From Gammaproteobacteria bacterium (GTDB taxonomy: Bacteria; Pseudomonadota; Gammaproteobacteria; SZUA-229), in assembly GCA_030641945.1 (NCBI GenBank), contig DAOWLL010000128.1, positions 1 to 5,820 on the forward strand: a stretch of 5,820 nucleotides of DNA, in the 5' to 3' direction. Position 1 is the first letter of the stretch. Each line of letters starts with the position of its first letter. The notes under the pieces were generated by a model that worked only from the letters and a program-made list of their open reading frames with translations, had not been told where the DNA came from and searched no databases. The position numbers were made by a program, and so were the translations under genes. Positions 1 to 5,820 of the stretch are shown piece by piece.

Positions 1-1
1 C

Positions 2-394
2 CTTATACGCCGTAAAGTTGCCAACAGCCTGCCCCGTTCCGCACGCCTGTGGTTCTGTGTTCGCAGCGCCGATGAAGAACAGGATGCAGATGACTGGAGC
101 CAGGTCCTGCGCTTCCTGATCAACTACCGCCTCGGACTGCCGGCATACCTGCCCATGTCGAAACTGGCGGAGCACATCATCGAAATTCATCCTGGCGCCG
201 ATCCGGACAAGATCCGCTCCCTGCTGGGCGAACTCGAAGCGGCCTTGTTTGCAGGCCACACCATCCCGGACTTCGATAGCTGGAAAAAGGAATTCAAGCA
301 GCAGGTGCGGCCACATCTTTTTGCCGGGCTGCGACGCAGACAACGGGATCTCCGTGCCACCGGCCTGCCCAGGCTGAACCCCACCGTTACTTGA
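2..394 (+). CDS. C-terminal part of a BatD-like (oxygen/aerotolerance) protein, cut by the left edge
   Basis: The frame is open from the left edge and ends with TGA at 392-394, giving 130 residues. The fragment has no Cys/His motif and no evident membrane segment; it is helical and charged, with a stretch reading KIRSLLGELEAALFAG (about residues 72-87), then DFDSWKKEFKQQVRP, a basic run (LRRRQRDLR), and the ending LPRLNPTVT. An ELxxxLF/Y segment, then a W-containing segment, then a closing LPxLNP is how many proteobacterial BatD proteins end; these are membrane-anchored proteins encoded with the MoxR/BatA/BatB aerotolerance cluster. That assignment rests on remembered tail features only, because the diagnostic N-terminal domains lie outside the window. 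The coding region itself is well supported by GC-rich codon use like that of yheS. Possible batA/batB neighbours would lie to the left. Confidence 0.55.
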   Translation, partial: LIRRKVANSLPRSARLWFCVRSADEEQDADDWSQVLRFLINYRLGLPAYLPMSKLAEHIIEIHPGADPDKIRSLLGELEAALFAGHTIPDFDSWKKEFKQQVRPHLFAGLRRRQRDLRATGLPRLNPTVT

Positions 395-405
395 GATCAG
401 AATAA

Positions 406-439
406 GGAAAATTCCGGGGGCAGGAAAATTCCGGGGACA
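406..439 (+). repeat. Two tandem 17-bp units (ggaaaattccggggRca type)
   Basis: Positions 406-422 and 423-439 are the same 17-mer, GGAAAATTCCGGGG followed by GCA in the first unit and ACA in the second (one mismatch). The second unit runs into the palindromic repeat copy A. A near copy of the unit (ggggaaattccggggaca) precedes copy B at about 1257-1274. This looks like a partial duplication of the outer edge of the palindromic repeat. Confidence 0.7.
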
Positions 440-503
440 GTATATTTATTTCCAGCTTAGAGATTATGTTGTGATCAAATAAGTATACTGTCCCCACAAT
501 ACC
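426..503 (+). repeat. Palindromic intergenic repeat, copy A (uninterrupted)
   Basis: The outer arms 433-451 (ggggacagtatatttattt) and 477-495 (aaataagtatactgtcccc) are inverted repeats of 19 bp with one mismatch, around a 25-nt centre that includes agattatgttgtgatc. The flanks aaattcc (426-432) and acaatacc (496-503) recur at copy B. From memory, GGGGACAGTATACTTATT-type palindromes are frequent in environmental gammaproteobacteria and are often found beside REP-associated tyrosine transposases (IS200-like); no transposase is present here. The copy sits just upstream of the SIMPL gene, and its right arm contains TATACT (484-489), which could act as a -10 box, although no good -35 box is in place. 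Confidence 0.8.
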
Positions 504-530
504 TCCAATTATGAATGAAAATGACAATAT

Positions 531-534
531 GAGG
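531..534 (+). promoter_or_regulatory. Ribosome binding site that decides the SIMPL start
   Basis: GAGG lies 6 nt before the ATG at 541. The earlier in-frame ATGs at 511 and 529 have no purine-rich sequence at a suitable distance, and starting at 541 places the hydrophobic signal peptide directly at the N-terminus. Confidence 0.7.
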
Positions 535-540
535 TTTACC

Positions 541-1215
541 ATGAAATTCCTGATTGCACCCCTGTTGTTTTCACTGCCCGTACTCGCATTAGCACACGAG
601 CCCACTGATCATTTTGACCGCGTTCATCTGAGCGCCAGTGCACAAACCCAGATCGAAAATGATACCGTCATTGCTACTATATATGCTCAGGAAGAAGGCA
701 GTGATGCAGTTCAACTGGCAAACCTTGTCAACGAGCGAATCAACGAGGCTATCAAGTTTGTTAAACAACATGATGCAATAAAGCTCCAGACAAATAATTA
801 CAGCACCATCCCTGTCTATCATAAAAACAAAATCACAGGCTGGCGCGTCAGGCAGAGTCTACGTCTCGAATCGCAGGATATGACATTGATGAGCGAGGTG
901 CTCGGACACCTGCAACAGTCACTGTCCCTGCAGGGAATAAACTTTGCTGTTTCGCCTGGATTAAAAAACAGGACCGATGACGAGTTAATCAGTGAGGCCT
1001 TGATGGTATTCGAACAACGCGCAAAAAATATTACACAGCAGCTCAGGCGAAAGAATTACAAAATAGTTGATATAAACGTATCTACGTCAGTTAACCACCT
1101 TGCGCGACGCAATTACGAAGCTGCTGTCATGGCTAGCAAAGTGGCGGCACCATCAATCGAAGCTGGTGAGCAAACCATACAGGTGTCGATTTCAGGACAG
1201 ATTGAGATGGAATAA
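541..1215 (+). CDS. Exported SIMPL-domain (DUF541, YggE-like) protein
   Basis: The protein has 224 residues from the ATG at 541. Residues 1-18 (MKFLIAPLLFSLPVLALA) form a signal peptide with a likely signal peptidase I cut before His19, so the mature protein should be periplasmic. The rest fits the SIMPL fold: an opening strand VHLSASAQTQIENDTVIATI (28-47), a helix with NLVNERINEAIKFV, the typical central block NYSTIPVYHKNKITGWRVRQSLRLE (86-110), a second helical repeat around EALMVFEQRAKNITQQLRRK (152-171), and the closing strand EAGEQTIQVSISGQIEM. E. coli YggE of this family is linked to lower oxidative damage; the biochemical role is not settled. An in-frame ATG at 511 would add 10 residues but lacks a ribosome binding site. 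Base composition is clearly richer in AT than the flanking batD-like gene and yheS, and the gene lies between two direct copies of one palindromic repeat, which suggests acquisition. Confidence 0.85.
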   Translation: MKFLIAPLLFSLPVLALAHEPTDHFDRVHLSASAQTQIENDTVIATIYAQEEGSDAVQLANLVNERINEAIKFVKQHDAIKLQTNNYSTIPVYHKNKITGWRVRQSLRLESQDMTLMSEVLGHLQQSLSLQGINFAVSPGLKNRTDDELISEALMVFEQRAKNITQQLRRKNYKIVDINVSTSVNHLARRNYEAAVMASKVAAPSIEAGEQTIQVSISGQIEME

Positions 1216-1260
1216 TATCTAAAAATCATGGGGGAGGTTCAGCCTGTCCCACTTACGGGG

Positions 1261-1583
1261 AAATTCCGGGGACAGTATATTTATTTTCAGCTAGCCCGCA
1301 TATTGCACGAAGGCGGACACGGAATGCTCGTTAGTGATTAATATTAGAGTCATATTCAACAAAATGAACAGGATAAATCCTGTTACAGTTTGTCCGTGTG
1401 GCTTCATGAACAAGCTGGCGGCGCATCTTGAACGATCCCCCTTGATCCATAGCTATGGCTATGAATCCGCGGGCGATCGTCCAACCTGCTTAACCAGCTT
1501 GCCCCTAAAATCCAAATCCTTCGTGCAATATGCGGGCTAGAGATTATGTTGTGATCAAATAAGTGTACTGACCCCACAATACC
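1261..1583 (+). repeat. Palindromic intergenic repeat, copy B, interrupted by element E1
   Basis: The left half (1261-1290, aaattccggggacagtat... to ttttcag) and right half (about 1541-1583, agattatgttgtgatc... to acaatacc) match copy A in the same orientation. I count four differences: C/T at the position before CAG, one T fewer at the junction, TATACT changed to TGTACT, and TGTCCCC changed to TGACCCC. Outer arms are 1268-1286 and 1557-1575. The 250 bp between the halves is E1. Copy A is therefore close to the empty-site version of this locus. Confidence 0.8.
1291..1540 (+). mobile_element. E1: 250-bp non-coding element with 23-bp perfect inverted ends (MITE-like), inserted in repeat copy B
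   Basis: The ends 1291-1313 and 1518-1540 are perfect inverted repeats of 23 bp starting ctagcccgcatattgcac. CTAG at both edges may be a target duplication (TA or CTAG) or part of the ends. Internal pairings: CGGACA 1314-1319 with TGTCCG 1391-1396; AACAGGAT 1367-1374 with ATCCTGTT 1377-1384; CAAGCTGG 1411-1418 with CCAGCTTG 1494-1501; ACGATC 1432-1437 with GATCGT 1475-1480, continued after one mismatch by CCC/GGG. The last two enclose the palindrome CCATAGCTATGG (1447-1458), followed by CTATG. There is no transposase, so mobilisation would have to be in trans. A 68-codon ORF crosses it but shows no protein-like features. Confidence 0.8.
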
Positions 1584-1617
1584 AAATAAAATTATCGAAT
1601 TACCAGCTATCTGAAAA

Positions 1618-2283
1618 ATGAATGTAATAGAAGCGTTACAACAAAGAAAATCAGTGCGAGCTTTTCTTGACAAGGAAATTGAAGAGGACAAGATTAATGC
1701 TATTCTTGCTGCAGCCCGCCATGCACCCTCTGGGGCAAATACACAGCCCTGGCAAGTTGCTGTTGTGACAGGAGAAACAAAACAAAAACTACAGACACAA
1801 ATTGAAAGCACTTTTCGAGAGGGTGATAAAGGCAAGGCAGATTACACATATTACCCGGAAAAGTGGATAGAGCCATACAGGTCTCGACGCCTGGCTTGTG
1901 GCGTGCAAATGTATTCAACATTGAAAATAGCACGCAAAGATAAGAAACAGCAGTTAGATCAGTGGGCAGCGAATTACAGGGCCTTTGATGCACCTGTCAT
2001 GCTTTTGTTTTTCATGGATAGACACATGCAAACGGGTTCATTTATAGATTATGGTATGTTTTTACAATCTATAATGCTGGTTGCAGTAGAGCAGGGGCTG
2101 GCAACCTGTCCCCAGGCATCATTAGCCGATTATGCTGAAATCATCAAAACAGCTCTCGAATACCCACAAGATGATATTTTGCTGTGTGGTATGTCGCTTG
2201 GTTATGAAGACAAAGAGGCGCTGGTGAACAGTTATCGTACGCCGCGTGAAGAAGCGGATTCTTTTACACGCTACTTTAAATAA
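1618..2283 (+). CDS. FMN-dependent nitroreductase family protein (nitrobenzoate reductase-like)
   Basis: The protein has 221 residues, normal for the single-domain nitroreductase fold (PF00881). Visible FMN-binding signatures are the N-terminal R10-K-S12-V-R14 (usual RRSxRxF motif), P37-S-G-A-N-T-Q-P-W45, and the C-terminal L-L-C-G-M-S-L-G-Y-E-D (188-198), which corresponds to the usual GxxxGY segment. The middle part, with YYPEKWIEPYRSRR (78-91), N119-Y-R-A-F-D-A-P-V, G140-S-F-I-D-Y-G-M-F-L-Q and G160-L-A-T-C-P-Q, is the pattern of the PnbA/NfnB-like group, which reduces nitroaromatics or quinones with NAD(P)H in the cytoplasm. The natural substrate cannot be told from sequence. The start is the only reasonable one: an in-frame stop lies close upstream, but the ribosome binding site is poor (ctgaaaa). 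The gene is AT-rich and lies between E1 and E2 in direct orientation. Confidence 0.9.
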   Translation: MNVIEALQQRKSVRAFLDKEIEEDKINAILAAARHAPSGANTQPWQVAVVTGETKQKLQTQIESTFREGDKGKADYTYYPEKWIEPYRSRRLACGVQMYSTLKIARKDKKQQLDQWAANYRAFDAPVMLLFFMDRHMQTGSFIDYGMFLQSIMLVAVEQGLATCPQASLADYAEIIKTALEYPQDDILLCGMSLGYEDKEALVNSYRTPREEADSFTRYFK

Positions 2284-2306
2284 CATGTATGAGTTAAAGC
2301 GGTCTG

Positions 2307-2323
2307 AGGTTCAGTCTGAACCT
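2307..2323 (+). other. Short hairpin after the nitroreductase gene
   Basis: AGGTTCA (2307-2313), loop GTC and TGAACCT (2317-2323) form a 7-bp perfect stem 24 nt after the stop codon. No T tract follows, so it is a weak terminator candidate at best; it may instead protect the 3' end of the transcript. The string gaggttcag also occurs after the SIMPL gene (about 1235-1243). Confidence 0.4.
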
Positions 2324-2353
2324 GCTCCAGTTTAACGCACACTGCAAATTGCA

Positions 2354-2601
2354 CTAGCCCGCATATTGCATGAGAACGCTCACAAATCCACTTAAGTACA
2401 TGAACGGGATTGAAATTTTTCGTGTATTAGAAAAGTACACTATGTACCCAACAACGCTATGCAGTTTTTGGAAAAATTTCAGCGGCCACTTTGCCCGATT
2501 GACCTGTAACCATAGCTATGGCTATGCTTTTCGGCCAATCGAACTTGTGACTCACTGAAATCCCCCCAAAATTCTGCATTCTCATGCAATATGCGGGCTA
2601 G
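2354..2601 (+). mobile_element. E2: 248-bp non-coding element, second copy of the E1 family
   Basis: The ends 2354-2376 and 2579-2601 are perfect inverted repeats of 23 bp. The outer 17 bases (ctagcccgcatattgca) are identical to E1; the inner bases differ from E1 but still match each other inside E2. Other pairings: GTACA 2435-2439 with TGTAC 2443-2447; GAAATTTTTC 2412-2421 with GAAAAATTTC 2471-2480 (10 bp); ATTTCAG 2476-2482 with CTGAAAT 2555-2561; CGATTG 2496-2501 with CAATCG 2536-2541, then one mismatch and CC/GG. The palindrome CCATAGCTATGG at 2510-2521, followed by CTATG, is at the same offset (156 nt) as in E1. The orientation is the same as E1. No transposase is encoded. Confidence 0.8.
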
Positions 2602-2610
2602 CTGACAAGC

Positions 2611-2616
2611 TATAAT
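2611..2616 (+). promoter_or_regulatory. Perfect -10 box upstream of yheS, without a recognisable -35 box
   Basis: TATAAT starts 9 bp after the right end of E2 and 42 bp before the yheS start codon. The expected -35 position falls in the terminal repeat of E2 (sequence around caatatg), which is a poor match. E2 may have displaced the original -35 region, or the TATAAT is a chance match. Confidence 0.4.
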
Positions 2617-2642
2617 CCTGGATTCCGCAGTGGAACCAGGAT
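2615..2642 (+). promoter_or_regulatory. Leader hairpin that covers the yheS ribosome binding site
   Basis: ATCCTGG (2615-2621) pairs with CCAGGAT (2636-2642), and after one bulged A, TTCC (2623-2626) pairs with GGAA (2632-2635), leaving the loop GCAGT. This makes 11 bp with one bulge. The only Shine-Dalgarno candidate, AGGA at 2638-2641, 11 nt before the ATG, lies inside the 3' arm, so folding would hide it. Confidence 0.45.
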
Positions 2643-2652
2643 AATTCCGCCC

Positions 2653-4587
2653 ATGCTTCAATTCAACGATCTCTCGCTGCGCCGCGGCCACCGTCTGCTG
2701 TTTGAGCATGCTGGTTTCCAGGTATATCCGGGACAGAAAGTCGGCATCACCGGGGCCAACGGCAGTGGCAAGTCCAGCCTGTTCGCACTGATCCTGGACC
2801 AGCTGCACGCGGATGCCGGCGACTGCCTGTATCCAAAGGACTGGGTGGTCGCGCACGTGGCACAGGAAATGCCGGCGGAAAACTGCGCAGCGATCGAATA
2901 CGTGCTCGACGGCGATGCCGAACTGCGACGGGTAGAAACGGCGCTGGCTCGTGCCGAGGCTGACGACGACGGTCTGCTGCTGGCCTCGTTGCACGGCACC
3001 TTCGATACCATCGGCGGCTACAGCGCTCGCAGCCGTGCCGGTCAGTTGATGAACGGACTGGGCTTCGGCAGCGGTGATGAAGTCCGGGTGGTGAAGGAAT
3101 TTTCCGGTGGCTGGCGCATGCGCCTGAATCTCGCGCGTGCGCTGATGTGCCGCTCCGATCTGCTGCTGCTGGACGAACCCACCAACCACCTCGACCTGGA
3201 TGCGGTGATCTGGCTGGAGGGCTGGCTGCGTGCCTATTCCGGCACCTTGCTGCTGGTATCGCACGACCGTGATTTTCTCGACAGCGTCGCCAGTCACATC
3301 GCCCACATCGAGCTGCAACGTGTCACGCTCTATAGCGGCAACTATTCCGCGTTCGAACATATCCGTGCCGAACGCCTCGCTAACCAGCAGTCCGCGCATG
3401 AAAAACAGCAGCGCGAAATCGCGCACATGCGATCTTTCGTCGAGCGTTTCCGCGCCAAGGCGACCAAGGCGCGGCAGGCGCAGAGCCGGCTGAAAGCGCT
3501 GCAACGCATGCAGGAGATCGCGCCGGCACACGTGGATTCGCCGTTCCATTTTTCACTGCGCGAGCCGGAGAAGCGGCCGCAGACGCTGGTACGGCTGCAT
3601 CGTGTCGATGCCGGCTATGGCGACACCACGATCATCGCCGGCGCCGAGCTGAGCCTTGTACCGGGCGATCGCATAGGCCTGCTCGGCCGTAATGGCGCCG
3701 GCAAATCGACTTTAATCAAACTGCTGTCCGGTACGATGCAGGATGGACTGCGGCTGCAACAGGGCGAGCGCGAAATCCACAAGGACACCCGCATCGGTTA
3801 CTTCGCCCAGCACCAGGTCGAACAGCTGCACCCGGAACATTCACCGCTGGAGCACCTGCAGCAGCTCGACCCAAAAGCACGTGAAGCCGAGCTGCGAAAC
3901 CATCTCGGTGGCTTCGGCTTTTCCAGCGAGCGCGCACTCGCGCCGGTCGCCCCGTTTTCCGGCGGCGAGAAATCCCGCCTGGTGCTGGCGATGCTGGTGT
4001 ACCAGCGGCCCAATCTGCTGTTGCTGGACGAGCCCACCAACCACCTCGACCTCGAAATGCGCCAGGCACTGGCGGTTGCGTTGCAGGATTTCAGCGGCGC
4101 GATGGTGATCGTGTCGCACGACCGCCACCTGCTGCGCGTGACCTGCGACCGGCTGATGCTGGTGCACGATTCTCGTGTCGATGATTTCCCGTTGAGCCTG
4201 GATGATTACCCGAGGTGGCTCAGCGACCAGAACAGGCAGGCCGCGGTGGATTCAGCTGATACTGACAAGACCGGCGACGAGTTGAATACTGCGGTGGCCA
4301 GAAAGGACAGAAAAAGGCTACAGGCGGAACTGCGCAAACGCCTGCAGCCACTGCGCAAGCGCGTTACACAAGCGGAAGCAAAACTGGATGCGTTACACAG
4401 CGCCCAGGCTGAATTGAACAGGCGGCTGGCCGACCCGGAGATCTACAGCGAACAAAACAAACGCAAACTACAGGACTGCCTGCACGAAAAAGCCGATGTG
4501 GATAAACAATGCGAAGCCATGGAAACCGAATGGATGCTGGCCAGCGAAGAGCTTGATGATCTGACCGCCGATCTGCCGACGAGTTGA
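2653..4587 (+). CDS. yheS: ABC-F family ATPase, YheS type
   Basis: The protein has 644 residues (E. coli YheS is about 637) and two ABC domains in one chain with no membrane segments, the layout of ABC-F proteins, which act on ribosomes and not as transporters. Domain 1: Walker A GANGSGKS (34-41), signature SGGWR (151-155), Walker B LLLDEP with catalytic Glu175, switch His204. The inter-domain linker (about 230-300) has the P-site tRNA interaction motif segment, with RFRAKATKARQAQSR. Domain 2: Walker A GRNGAGKS (345-352), signature FSGGEK (435-440), Walker B LLLLDEP with Glu460, His489. A charged C-terminal extension (about 545-640), rich in Arg, Lys, Glu and Leu, should form a coiled coil, as in YheS and Uup. 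All catalytic residues are present. YheS is thought to help ribosomes with difficult nascent chains; its exact role is less clear than that of EttA. Codon use is GC-rich, unlike both neighbours. Confidence 0.97.
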   Translation: MLQFNDLSLRRGHRLLFEHAGFQVYPGQKVGITGANGSGKSSLFALILDQLHADAGDCLYPKDWVVAHVAQEMPAENCAAIEYVLDGDAELRRVETALARAEADDDGLLLASLHGTFDTIGGYSARSRAGQLMNGLGFGSGDEVRVVKEFSGGWRMRLNLARALMCRSDLLLLDEPTNHLDLDAVIWLEGWLRAYSGTLLLVSHDRDFLDSVASHIAHIELQRVTLYSGNYSAFEHIRAERLANQQSAHEKQQREIAHMRSFVERFRAKATKARQAQSRLKALQRMQEIAPAHVDSPFHFSLREPEKRPQTLVRLHRVDAGYGDTTIIAGAELSLVPGDRIGLLGRNGAGKSTLIKLLSGTMQDGLRLQQGEREIHKDTRIGYFAQHQVEQLHPEHSPLEHLQQLDPKAREAELRNHLGGFGFSSERALAPVAPFSGGEKSRLVLAMLVYQRPNLLLLDEPTNHLDLEMRQALAVALQDFSGAMVIVSHDRHLLRVTCDRLMLVHDSRVDDFPLSLDDYPRWLSDQNRQAAVDSADTDKTGDELNTAVARKDRKRLQAELRKRLQPLRKRVTQAEAKLDALHSAQAELNRRLADPEIYSEQNKRKLQDCLHEKADVDKQCEAMETEWMLASEELDDLTADLPTS

Positions 4588-5820
4588 TGCACGCTTTATT
4601 AACCTTGACCCCATGGTTGCTCTCATTTAAGCGTGTATTATTTAGCGAAATATAAATTCAAAGGTGAAGTGATTATGTTTAAACATATTATATTTATAGC
4701 TGTCTTAATCCTCTCAGATAATGCGATGGCAAATGGCAACTGGGAGTACCAGGTTGTTTTTTTGCCTGGCCCAGCAGCAGGCGCGAGAGTTGTTAAACAA
4801 ACTCACGGTGGTTATCTGGATCCCACAAAAACAGACATACTTAATAACCTTGGTGCGCAAGGATGGGAGCTGGTATCTGTTACAGCTCAATCTGGGGAAG
4901 ATCATGCTGCTTATCTTCGTAGACAGAAATAGCAAGCATAATGTAACAGCTCGCTCAACAACGGCCGCTCGCGCTAATGAGCTTCACACCCGTTTGCGCA
5001 ACTGTTATAAGTTACAAGATTAAGCGCATAATCGGGGTCGGGTCTTTCATCGCTCATGAACTAACCAATGTGACTAAAAAGACTCGATTGATATTTATTA
5101 ATCAAGCGAAGTATAAATTGACATGTTGACAAATATGTCTATAATTCAGTCAGCTTGAAAGAACGTCTTATATTTATTTTCCCCAATTCGAAGTTTTCTC
5201 TGTAGTAACTCGTCCTGTAGTTTATAAGTAACAGCACCATTTCCTGCTCAACGGCCTTATAAAAAAGGCTTTATTCACTTTTTAAATTAATAGGATATGA
5301 TTATGTCTAATACAATCACTGGTACCGTAAAATGGTTCAACGAATCTAAAGGTTTTGGCTTTATTGAGCAAGAATCTGGCCCTGACGTGTTTGCCCATTT
5401 CAGCGCTATCGCCAGTTCGGGTTTTAAAACCCTGGCTGAAGGCCAGCGAGTCGAGTTTTCAGTTACTGATGGTCCAAAAGGCCCTCAAGCAGAAAATATT
5501 GTAGCAATCTAATTGATTGCCAAATGGCCTGAAGCGAAAGCATTCCAGGTCAACCTTACGTCTCGACAGGGACCAGGGTTAAATTTAAAAGGGCAAGACC
5601 ATATGGTCTTGCCCTTTTTTATTTAAACATTAAAACCACGTCCTTAGGACGTGGACGAGGTTCGAGGCACTTGCCTTAATAACCTGCTCATGCAACCTGG
5701 CAGATATTATTGCCATGACAATATCAGGAGAGACAGATGAGCAGATTTAGTAGCGTAGGCCGGGATAAGGTTTTTTCGTTCCCGGCGTTTGCTAAAGTAA
5801 TCAAATAGTTTTATTTAAAA

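Overview
The window looks like chromosomal DNA of a gammaproteobacterium outside the well-studied enteric species. The best taxonomic marker is a full-length ABC-F ATPase that follows the YheS pattern of gammaproteobacteria almost residue for residue. A CspA-type gene with a long leader and intergenic repeats of a kind common in environmental gammaproteobacteria agree with this. Every supported gene lies on the + strand.

Layout. (1) Positions 2-394 hold the 3' end of a GC-rich gene with a BatD-like C-terminus. (2) Positions 395-2610 form an AT-richer, repeat-rich islet with two unrelated genes: an exported SIMPL/YggE-like protein (541-1215) and an FMN nitroreductase (1618-2283). The SIMPL gene lies between two direct copies (A and B) of a ggggacagtat palindromic repeat. 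Copy B is split by a 250-bp element with inverted ends and CTAG borders (E1), and a second element of this kind (E2, 248 bp) lies downstream of the nitroreductase gene. (3) GC-rich sequence returns at 2653-4587 with yheS, whose TATAAT box starts 9 bp after E2. (4) AT-rich sequence follows: a small exported DUF4177-like protein (4675-4932), a fold at 4941-5010 that resembles an integron attC site, a second type of palindromic repeat, and a cold-shock gene (5303-5512) with a near-consensus promoter, a leader of about 150 nt and a strong intrinsic terminator. (5) The right edge holds an IS200/IS605-like hairpin, a possible 23-codon ORF with a good ribosome binding site, and a REP-like inverted repeat.

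Main discovery. E1 and E2 are almost equal in length and share their terminal sequence and a 17-nt core built on the palindrome CCATAGCTATGG, which lies at the identical offset of 156 nt from the left end in both. The rest of the sequence has diverged, yet several paired segments (the inner part of the terminal arms, a hairpin near offset 80, a long-range stem and a stem around the core) occur at matching positions with different bases that still pair. This looks like conserved secondary structure carried by a small non-coding mobile element. Copy A is a near-empty site for E1 and helps define its border.

The genes do not form one pathway. yheS and the csp gene both act around translation. 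The SIMPL protein and the nitroreductase could be accessory stress functions gained with the repeats, but that is inference.
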